A stretch of DNA of 64,000 bases, taken from assembly GCA_037179385.1 (NCBI GenBank), contig CM074184.1, positions 15,208,001 to 15,272,000 on the forward strand, read 5' to 3'. The notes beneath the pieces were generated by a model. It saw only the letters and a list, made by a program, of their open reading frames with translations. It was not told the origin of the DNA and did not search any database. Shown here one piece after another: positions 35,313 through 47,300 of this stretch; position 1 is the first letter of the stretch, and each line of letters begins with the position of its first letter. A program made the position numbers and the translations under genes. The stretch comes from Holothuria scabra (Eukaryota; Echinodermata; Holothuroidea; Aspidochirotida; Holothuriidae).

Positions 35313-38300
35313 CTGTTGACATAAACAGCAAAGAAAAATGATCAGTAAAGAAGCATTTCTGGTTCCCTGTAATATAAAACAGTTCTGCAGGGAGGAGGTC
35401 ATGAGCGATCAAGTCACTGGTAGCATAGTAAAAATAACTTCAAGAGAAAGGGTCTATGCACAAATCAGTATGTTATGGTACCAATTCGAAACATCCTGGT
35501 GAAATGTCCATCGAGGTGTGGTTCTCAAGATCAAAGTTGTCACAATTTCAACACAAAGCAAACTGCAAGCAAGCATACATGACATTATATCCTCACATTA
35601 ATGAGTAGTCTACTGTCTTTACAACCAATGTTTTTGTGAATATTCCAAAGTTATCAAAATGTGATTTCATGAGAGGCATATGGCAACTTTACAAACTTTC
35701 TATTCCCTATGGAGAGGTCACATCCCTGTAACCTTTCCTTTAAAGGTTTTTAATCTCACTGCAAGAAATAATTTTCTCCCTTCATAGCTCACTCCTAGTC
35801 ATAGGACCTCAAATTACAAAAACATGCCTGTCTAGCCCGTCTACAGTAGTACACCAAAGCAGTGTCACAGTAACTTGCGTATGCCTTCATTGAGTTTATT
35901 TGTCTATTTGACACACTAATTGGAAAGACAACTGTAAGTTTGCCATCATTAACCAACCAGAGAAGCAGGGATAAATTGCTTGGATGCATGTCAAAGTGTA
36001 GTCAAATGAGAATGAGAACCACAGGTTTTTAAAGGGAGATCCATTGTTCAGAAAGGTGTCAACGTGCAGTAACCAATCACACCAAACTAAACACTATCAT
36101 ACAAGTTCTTTATTTTGGGGGGAGAGGGGATAGGGGAGAAAAGGTTATTAATATTTTTTTGTGTTCTTACTGTTTGGAGTCATGTCAATTTGAAGTCCCC
36201 AATGGCAATCACATTTTAATAGAATTATATGGCAATTTATAGATGCAACAATTTTTTTTTTTTTTTTTTTTTTTTTGGGGGGGGGGGGGGGGATGGGGCA
36301 CAGCCCATATAAAGCAAAGGAGAGAAAGAAGTGAACACAGCAGAGATAGAACTGATTATGGTAATGAAAATATTTTTTGCCATTACCATCATTACAGTTA
36401 AACCAGATTATTTTTTTAATATAGTAAAGCAGCATCAAAGTTTACCATGACATGTAACCTGGAAATAACACTTGTGAAAACAATTGTCCATGTCAGTCCT
36501 CACAAATTCATGGACAATGAGGGAAGCAGAGATCACTAAGCACTTAAGTTTTAAGAATTCAAGGAGCAAAGTGTAACAGGGTTAGAGTAGAAGGATAAAT
36601 CTGATTATGAAAGCTCTACTTGGTCCCATTAAATGCCATTGACTGATACTGTGATGTTGTAACCTGACATTGCCAGTGAATACAGAACAAATAGCCCTCT
36701 ACATGGAAAGTCAGAAAATATTGCTTTCTAAGTCATATATATTGTTGAAAACCATGCTACTATTTGGATTTACACGAATGCACAAGCATTCTAGGGCATT
36801 ATGTTGTAAATTTCCCTTCATTTCATTTGTTTTAAATACCAAGTCTGGGTCAGGGTTTAACATTTATGTGTATATGCTTGGAATAATTGTACAATCAGGA
36901 AACTTCAAAATGTAACTAAAAAAACTGATCTTTGTATGCAATTTGTACTGTATGTTTTCTTCTTGTTTTTAATGAATAGAAAAAGACAAATGTACATACT
37001 ACAAGTTCTTGAATAATATCATCAATTTCAGTTATATTACAGTAACCCTGCTTGGTGCATGCAGACCTAACAAAAAATTTGTGTTTTGTTATTTTAGCAT
37101 TTCATCCCTGTTACTGGAAGTATTTAGAATAACTTCATTCCAAGCTGATATGGTACCCTACTCATGATACTGTAAGTGCTGACCCATAACCATAGCGTAT
37201 ATGTTAGCGAGGACAGTTTTCTACATTTTGTTTTAATGCAACTTTGTCTGACCTTAGCTCTGATTGCAGTGTTGCTGAGGTCACAATTGGACAGTGATAT
37301 GTCCCACCCATATACTGTAATATCCCCCAATGGGTTGCCTGGTTGCGCATTCTCCTATAGAGGCAGCACTAGCACCCTCTGGTACAGATTTTACCTTCCT
37401 GAATAGGTCTGCTATATGTCTTTGACTTAAGCCCTACATTTAGCCCAGATTGGAAGCCTCCATTCAATAACAGTAATTTGCCTTTTCATTTCACTTTAAA
37501 TGAAATACATCTTCTTTCTTCTCACAAGAAACCTGAGCATCTATGTATCCCCATCACAAAGTTTTAGAAGGAAGTGTCTGTCTTGCTTCCCAATGATGAT
37601 TACCAGAAAAGTTGTAAAGTAATCAATCTAGGCAACTTACCTCATACAAGTTTCGTATGTCTTGATCTGGTGATGGAGCAAAAGTCTGTTGTACATACAG
37701 AAACTGAAAAATAGCAAAGGCATATTTTATGGAAGACTTGTCTATAAACGATATCAACTGCAACAAATGCAACAGGAAATGACTCTTGTTCTAAAGCAAA
37801 CAACTTGTTCAAAGTTCTGTACAATTTAGACAGTGGACACTATAGTTTCAGGCCTCGAGTCTCTAAGAGTGCTTTCACACTTGATCTCAAGCAGGGGATC
37901 AGATCCAGATCTGATCCACCCCTCGAGATCAACTTTGTAGTGTGAGAGCTCTCGCACTCAGGATCAGATCCGGAGATTTTGATCCACCCACCAAAGCAGA
38001 TCAGATCTCGTGCAAAGGATAAAAAAACCGCGTTTGAAAGCTCGGAGGATCAAGATGACCCGAGACCAACATGACCTATGATGTAACTTCCTGTTTCAAC
38101 ATACACGAACATTGCTCTGCACAGCAGCGCTGCGCTATGTACAGCAGGCTTGCACCAAATGCAGTGCACATGGTGTACAGTATATACACATACTACATCG
38201 GCCTACTATGAGGGCTTTTCTGTTTGACATTAGTGATTAGCTTCAACTTCGAGCGTCTTTCTCCAATTTCAAAGAATACTTTTCACTCGAGAGTTTTCCC

Positions 38301-41300
38301 AACTGTGTTTTAGAAAAAAGGCTATCCCTTTGCTTCTGTTTTATCTCCGTAAAGGTTTTGATATTTCCAATCTGTGTCCTGTATTTCGCGGGAAACGAAA
38401 GTAAGTTAGAGCAGAAGTAACAATGAAATGAGGTCTTCGTTATCTAACTCCATTGCAAGTCTGGTTTTTGCGGCTATGTTTTGACGATGGGTCCCAGCCT
38501 GTTCAGAAACTAACGTTAGTACAGTGCAGTTATAAGTACGTAAAATGTGTTTGATTCTCTCGTGCAATTGGTGTACACGTACAGTGTATGTACTCGGCGT
38601 TCTTTACACTTTCAGACAACTACGAGGATAAGGCAGGTTCATTGCGTCACTTCCTGTTTGTTGATCGCTTGATCTGGGCTTGATTCACTGCGGGGGATAA
38701 AGTGTGAAAGCACAACCTTTGATCTCGAGGGGAGGATCTGATCCCCCCCTAGAGATCAGCTCTCAAGTGTGAAAGCGGTCTATTTTTCCAGGTGTGCCAC
38801 TAAATCACACTCTTCAGGAGATAAAGGATAAAGTGGTAGGTGTGCTGTTTCATTAACTTTGACAGATCTTTTTTACATGAGTTCACACCCTCATTTCGGT
38901 GTGTAAACAGTTACAGCAATTTGAGGTGAGTGATGTTGTGCCATAGCAATTGGAACTGCCTCAAAATTCAAGGCCTTTTGTTTGTTGTAATGATAAAACC
39001 ACCACGAGTTAATTCAGCACCAGCAATAAATCTAGTCAGACTTGTGCAAGTTCCATGCGGTGAGGAGTAAAAATTTTACAAAGAGAGTCTACCTGACTGT
39101 TAAAATACAACAAATTGAACCAAACAACTGATTCTGTTTGAAAAAAAAAACCAGAATGCAAAACTGCATTGAGGTTTCGATGATACATAAATATTCCATT
39201 TCAAAGAATGCCATCATGCACTATTATCTTCTCATTCAAATGCTATACTAGCATGTTCAAAACATAATTTTGTCATTCCATAGCTAGACATACAAACAAC
39301 AGACAGACAAATGGACAAACAGCTATCTTGAAAGATCATACTTAAAAAGGTTTCCAGGCTTTGACCCCTGGAGACCCCAGATGACCTTTCATATCTGTCA
39401 AAAACAATGGGGACCATCCTCTGACCATAATGCATCCACATACCCAAATATGAAATCTATTAATGTTTACTATTTTGAGATATTGCATAAGCAGGATTTT
39501 CAGACTTTGACCAGCAGTGACCCCAGATGACCTTTGACCTCCACCAAAAACATAGGTACCATCTCCTGACCATAACACATCCACATACCAAATATGAAAT
39601 CTATCCAAGCTTCCTACCTTGAGATATCTTGTTAACAAGGTGTTCAGACTTTGACCCCAAATAACCTTTGACCTCCCACAAAAACAATAGGGACCATCTA
39701 CTGACTATAATGTATCCACATAGCAAATATGAAATTTATCCAAGTTTCCTACCTTGAGATATTGTGTTAACAAGGTTTTCAGACTTTGACCACTGGTGAC
39801 CCCAGATGACCTTTGACCTCCACCAAAAACAAAAGGCACTATCTCCTGACCAAAACACATCCACATACTAAATATGTGATATATATCCAAGCTTCCAAAC
39901 TTGAGATATTGTGTTTACAAGATTTTCAGACTTTGAACCCCTGTGACCCCAGATGACCTTTGACCTCGGCCAAAAACAATAGGGACCATCTACTGACTAT
40001 AATGTATCCACATAGCAAATATGAAATTTATCCAAGTTTCCTACCTTGAGATATTGTGTTAACAAGGTTTTCAGACTTTGACCACTGGTGACCCCAGATG
40101 ACCTTTGACCTCCACCAAAAACAAAAGGCACTATCTCCTGACCAAAACACATCCACATACTAAATATGTGATATATATCCAAGCTTCCAAACTTGAGATA
40201 TTGTGTTAACAAGATTTTCAGACTTTGAACCCCTGTGACCCCAGATGACCTTTGACCTCGGCCAAAAACAATAGGGACCATCTACTGACTATAATGTATC
40301 CACATAGCAAATATGAAATTTATCCAAGTTTCCTACCTTGAGATATTGTGTTAACAAGGTTTTCAGACTTTGACCACTGGTGACCCCAGATGACCTTTGA
40401 CCTCCACCAAAAACAAAAGGCACTATCTCCTGACCAAAACACATCCACATACTAAATATGTGATATATATCCAAGCTTCCAAACTTGAGATATTGTGTTA
40501 ACAAGATTTTCAGACTTTGAACCCCTGTGACCCCAGATGACCTTTGACCTCAGCCAAAAACAATAGAGTCCATCTCCTGACTTTAACGCATCCACATACC
40601 AAATATGAAATCTATCCAAGTTTCCTACCTTGAGATATTGTGTTAACAAGATTTTCAGACTTTGACCCTTGGTGACCCCAGATGACCTTTGACCTCGGCC
40701 AAAAACAATAGGGATTATCTTCTGGCTATAACTCATCCACATACTAAATATGAAATATATCCAAGCTTCCAAACTTGAGATATTGTGTTAGCAAGATTTT
40801 CAGACTTTGACCCCTGGTGACCCCAAATAACCTTTGACCTCCACCAAAAACAATAGGGTTCTTCTTCTCAGTATTGTGCATCTATGTACCAAGTTTGAAA
40901 ACTATCAGACATTCCTGTCTTGAGATATCGTGTTATCAAGCAAAGTGTCACAAACACACACACACATACACACACGCACACACACCCATACATACATACA
41001 TACATACACACGCACGCCATCATGAATGCATTGGTTTCTCTTATCATCGAAACCAAAAACCAGAGAGCCCAAAGGCTTCGTGATTCCTTGCTGAAAGGAA
41101 AATTTGGCTTTTTGACCTCTAGTGATCCCACATGATAAACTTGAGCATTTTGAGAAATTTTTTTAATGGCTGGTGATCCCATGTGACCTTTGACCTCCCA
41201 AAGAGTTCTCCTTTTTTCTATCAACTATAAAGCCTACACCTACAAAGTATTAAATGAATCCAAGCTTCCCTCCTCAAGCTACACTATCTTACTAGCAAAG

Positions 41301-44300
41301 ATTTTGACATATGGTGACATTGGATGACCTTTGAACTCTGGTGACCTCAAATGACCTTTGACACCAACCAAAAACAAGAGGTCTTTGTCTCAACATGGCG
41401 AATGTATATATATTAAATACAAAAAGTGTCAGACATTGTTATCTTGATATATTGTGTTTACAAGAAACTTTTCAAGGATTTCAGTGTGTTAGTGTTTGTG
41501 ACCTCACATGATCTTTGACCTCCCCTTAAAACAATAGGGCTCTTTCTCTTAAGAAAAATCTTGCCATCTTTATCCCTGTTTTATGAAATATGGTGGAGGA
41601 ACACTCCATGTCCTTTGAACCCTCTTCATACACATTGTTCCATGTAAAATCAACTGCCATGGGGCTCTAAATACAGTATGCTATAGCTACAATCCTCGAC
41701 AAAAATGATGGGACAAAACAAGCAAAACAAGCAATGAACGGCACACAATCCCCCCACTCCCCCCATTCAATGTTGCGGCAGCCCAAGGCGTCCTGAAACT
41801 TCAACACTTATACGGGGAGCGGGGTTTGTCCCATGTACTTTTGTCAAGGATTGTCGGTAGCCTGTACAAAGGTATAGGAATTTCCAAATTTTCGTTTTAA
41901 ATGCTCTGAAACGAGAAGTTTGCCTTTTTATTTTTTAAGCTATAGGAAAGTAGTAAGAGTTGAATTTGTCCGACCAGTATACTGGCGTATCAGATTAGCG
42001 CTCGAATAAAGATTTGTCTTCCTCAAGTAGCTCTTATGAGGAAGGGGAAGGGGGAAATAGTACTATGGGTGGTGAGAGATTTAATTTACTTTAAAAATTT
42101 CATGAAATGTAATGGGAAAAAACACTGAGAATTTTTTCCATCTTATTTTTCGTGTTAGGGGTTAGGGGTAACATATTTCACGATATACCCAATGGTTAAC
42201 CACAAAATTCTCTCTTTTTTCACATAAATAAACATTGAATGATGTTTCAAACTACAATCTGGTTAAAGACGAAATTATATGTAAGCATTAGGGGTAGTGA
42301 ACGTGACAATTAATGTAAAGATTTCTCGAAATTGAAACGGTTAACCATTTTTGCACAGTGAAAGTTTCCTATAAATAGAGAGATCTTCTATTCGCACGAT
42401 TAACCCTCGACAGTCATTGAAATAGTGTGGCGGTCAATGGTTAATCTTGGTGAGGTCAACTGTAAACCGTGGCGCTAATTAAATATTCTTAGTAATAGGG
42501 ATCAGTGGCGAGTTCTACATCGGGGTAATGAATAAATTAAGCGTTAAAAAGCCCACTTTCGGAGCTTTCTGCAGCAGTTCGGTTTCAAGAATTTTAAAAC
42601 GCCGCGTTTGTCCTGTAATTTATCTAGAATATCTGTTTTCCCCCTCCTCTGGAGGTTGTTTTGATCTTCCCCCCTCCCCAAGAAATATTACTCGTTTGGA
42701 AGCGACCCTTCTCCCATTCGGTACCCTGCGACAACCGGTCTTCTGAATAGGTTAATGACAAAATTAAAGACGTATAACCACCCATGGGTACCTTATTTTG
42801 ATCACTTCCCGGTCCTAATTAGAAAGACCGAATATGGACAGAAGTCCGTAATGCGCAATAAGTTACATCTCTTCCCTGTGAAATATTTTAAAGCCGCTTT
42901 TACCATCTTTTCATGCAGCAATTACTCTTCATAATGCTTACACTGTGACATTTGTCATTGAATCACTCCTTTCAAAGTACACAACTTTTATTCACCAACT
43001 GCCATTACGTTGCCCAAGAACGAAAACTTCTCCATATACATTTGTACAGGCTTCCGACAATCCTCGACAAAAATGATGTGACAAAACAAGCAAAACAAGC
43101 AATGAACGGCACACAATCCCCCCACTCTCCCATTCAATGTTGTGGCAGCCCAAGGCGTCCTGAAACTTCAACATTGATACGGGGAGCGGGGTTTGTCCCA
43201 TGTACTTTTGTCGAGGATTGTAGATCCCAGTACCATACAACTTTACATTGTCATAGCCCACAGTAAAAGCAAAATGAATACCTGCATATCTACAGTCGAC
43301 AAATGAGAACATAATCAGAATCTTTGAAGGAAAAGTACTGTATGTCACCCCAAATAATATGAAAAATCATGAAGTTTGATCACACATATCTTTTAGTTAA
43401 AAGTAATTTGTTAGTGACATGAGACATTGAAGAGTGCTTTTAGAAGCATGGCTGACCTCTATGGGTGTAAAGTAAAAATTTGTGAAGTTTGGAAGCTTCT
43501 TCCAGGAAATAATAACTTTAATCACTTCCTAGGAAATATTTTTTTTTTCCAGCATTGGCAGTCTTCATCCACTTGGTTGTTACCAGTAACTCCCTAAACC
43601 CATGCATAGTTATTGCAGTGCACGTGTACACTACAATCTTGGGGTTACATAACTGGCAGGAGTACCTATATGACTGAACGTTGATACAGGAAGATCCACA
43701 CTATTTCGGTCCGTTTTTACTATCGATACTATCACTGAGCAGGCTGCTAATTTTAAGCTTGTCCATGATTTTTCACCGTTTTCTTGCACAAATACTAAAT
43801 TAGTCCTGATGAAGGACTCATTCATAAACAGAGACAGCTTTAATGTAGAGTGAAATGTTATTGATTGGTGGAATAACAAAAGTCTTTGTTTCAGAAAAAG
43901 TTTCAGTTGAATTTGCGCTTGCTTTCTCATTGGCACAAAGAGAATACATAACTTGAAATTCCAAAACGAAGTATTCAGCCGATGAAGCATTCAGGTCAAT
44001 AGGCCTACCCATGTTATACAGGCATATCAAGAACACGTTTCACACTCAAATTTACAGTGTGATCCAGCCTACAGTAGTAGATTAGCGTTAGATTAGCTTA
44101 CAACAGTATTGCTCATGCCATCCGTGACCAAGCTTTCATTTAGGCTAGGACTGCCACCAGTCGAAGATCCACATCCAAACATTTTATAAGCCAGTCCCAG
44201 CCCCAAACCCTGCCCACACATGACCACTACAATTTTGCATATTTGCAGGCCAAATGCAGCGTTTTGTTCTTGGTTCTTAAGATTGTATAGTAGCCAAATT

Positions 44301-47300
44301 AATACCTGCTTTCTACTTGTGATAATTACTTTGCTATCCAACACATACTAGAGATGATCCGCCTATTGCAACTTTTCAAGTCACAAACACAATTTTTGTT
44401 TTGAAATCATCTCTCGTTTTCATCATCATATATGACCACTAGACTGTGCTAATACACAATCACTTCCTTTTACTTTTGGTTGGGGGGATGGGGGTTGTTC
44501 AACCTTACGCAGAACTTTTACCATGGCTTCCATACAACTACTGTAAGTTTGGACAACACTGTTTACTTACCAAAGATTCATGAGGCTCACATTTCATATA
44601 TTTTTTCAGAAAATCTATAATGGAACTAATCTTCTTGTCTCCTGGCACTGACCATTTTTTCTTCTTCAAAATAGGAGCATCTCCTGTAGCCTTTAGAAGA
44701 ATGTCAACTGTTCAAGTGATAGAAAAAAAAAAAACAATAGAGAAATGCTCCATGTAAAATATGAATCTAGAAGGAGATCTTTTTTTGTTGTTTTATAGGT
44801 TAAATTTTCTTTCGTTTGTTTGTACTTGATTAACTTGATTTATTCTGCTTTCAATTTTTTAACTTTGCCTGTACTTGCCACTTAGAGGCCTAGGCATTTT
44901 GCGCTTTATAAGTTGCCATTATTATTATCTTGGAATGTCACAATTTATACAGTATGAAATCTGACAGAGCCTGAAGCTTGTTTGCCAGTATTTGCATCAT
45001 CAATTTTATTAACCACTTCAACTTGCTTAACCCTTTACCGTTGTGCTCCGATCGGGGCATATTTGTGCGCCTCGGGAGTGGGCGGAAAAGCGGACGTGGC
45101 CTGCCCCGCATCGGCTTCCGTAGGCCATTGACCCCGTGACTATTGTCTCTCTCGTTGTTGTGGCCGAATTTTCGGGTAGCTACTCGCAGTTTCGAGCTCC
45201 GCGTGAAACAGTAAAGATGGGTGACAGCCGAGCTCTCCGCATGGGTCCAAAAGGACCCAAACAATGGTAAAGGGTTAAAATAAGCCTGTGGAGTGTGTTT
45301 ACTGCAAAGCTGATTCCACTGTCTCTGCGTGTGTGCTCGTAATCCTTTAGCCGACTGGTGCAGATATTTTAGATTAACCCTTTACCGTTGTGCTCCGTTC
45401 GGGGCATATTTGCGCGCCTCGGGAGTGGGCGGAAAAGCGGACGTGGCCCGCCCCCAATCGGCTTCCGTAGGCCATTGACCCCGTGACCTTAAACTATTGT
45501 CTCTCTCGTTGTTGTGGCCGAATTTTTGGGTAGCTACTCGCAGTTTTGAGCTCCGCGTGAAACAGTAAATATGGGTGACAGCCGAGCTCTCCGCATGGGT
45601 CCAAAAGGACCCAAACAACGGTAAAGGGTTAAATAGTTCCAGCACCAGAGGAAAATCATTCCTTTCCTTTTACTAAGTGAAAAGACTTAAAGGTCATTTA
45701 TTTATCACAAAGAAACAGTAATAGATGATGGTTAGACTTTTATTTTAAACAGTTAAAATGTGTACATTAATTTCAGGCCTCGATTTTCAGAAAAATTTGT
45801 GGTTGTCCTCCGGGCAACCATTTCACTAGTTTTGGTTGTCCACAATGAAATTTGGTTGTCCGAAACATTTTGCACACAGTTACAAAACAGTAATTGTGTG
45901 CATTTTATGTTGTCTTATTGGTCTTGAAGAATAAAAAGCTAGCATGTTTGAGAGACAAAAGCACTTCAAGTCTGAAACAAGGTAGATGAAAAATGTTGAA
46001 AGTTTATCAGTCAGCTTTATACTTCTTCCATCTGAGAGAAAAATGGTTGTCCATCGGACAACCAACCTTTAACTTTTGGTTGTCCATATGAAATTTTAGT
46101 TGTCCCAGACAATCGGACAACCATGAAAATCAAGCCCTGAATTTAATGGCGCAAAAGGAATTCCTCCCCATTTTCATACAAGCCCAGTATACAAAAATAA
46201 AATAAAGAATCAACAGTACATTATTCAGTTAGTTAGATGGCGCTTTATGGCTCATTTTCTGAGGGACTGGTTTAAGTTGGCTCTGCCACTGCCTACAGTA
46301 ACTCACTGGCTTGTTTTCTCTATTCCATTGCTTATGGTCATGTAAAGAGAGATTTGCCAAATGTCAACTTTATATGTCACCAATGGTTGTACCATGCTGC
46401 AACTTGTGATTTTCAATACATCTTTGTACATCTTGCATGGGGTTCTAGCCATGAAAACACACAGTCAAGAACAGTCAACAACTGTCAAGACAGACCAAAA
46501 CATTTGGTTTGTTAGTGAAACTCTGAGACAAGCCCTGCCACTAACTCAGAAAGTGGGCTTTCATTTTTTTCTATTGAATGCCACGTTGCACTACATCATT
46601 AAACTATTTACCCAGTGACAGGAATATATGCCATACTTGCTGCGAAGGTGGATCAAGCCCTCCTACCTAAAAACTTTATTTGAACAGATGGATTCCTCCC
46701 TTATCCTGGGATTTCTTAAGCAAAGTGGACTCCTTCAGAGTTTTTGACCTTACTTCTTTTTACCCATGACCTTTTAGAGAAAATTGTCCCCATTTTTTAT
46801 TGTCTTTAGGTATCTTTACCCCAACTTTTTCCTTATTATCTAGCTGACATATAACACAACCGTGTTGGTATGTCTATCTAACTAACTAACAGCTGGGAAG
46901 GTAAGCCAACAGTGATGTGGCGGCAGGAAACAGCTCCGTACATACTAGTACCTGGGCCTATATGCGATTTAAGGAATTTGTAGTTTGGGGTGAGCTGCAT
47001 TATTTGTAAATTTGTGTGGTTCAAATGCGGTTCAAACCCGCAAAATGCAGGTCACTTGGGAGCCAAGATGCATTCCATGTTAAGCCCATGGCAAAGGTAA
47101 CCCATGGTTTCTGTGACACTGGGATTTTTCAATGCTACATATTAACAATCTGAAGGTGTGAGCACTTAAGTACAGAAAACATGTACTTGATGCACACATG
47201 ATCACTGTACATTGGCAATGTACAAGAGTATGGTACACACACAATGAGAAGTAATGCCTAGATGGGATTGTATATGCTTATGTATACCTGTACATAATGC

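Noticed and set aside
39340..40870. Regular repeat-spacer pattern resembling a CRISPR array
   Set aside because: Whole monomers are repeated with no unique spacers, in an intron of an animal gene.
39232..41224. Series of similar open frames ([24 protein letters not shown]) that look like a repeat protein
   Set aside because: They are produced by the ~146-bp DNA tandem repeat. Frames are broken between units and there is no start, splice or family match.
45382..45645. Pair of similar open frames ([20 protein letters not shown]) at 44.9-45.6 kb
   Set aside because: They lie wholly within the two copies of a piggyBac-like MITE and reflect copy similarity, not a gene.
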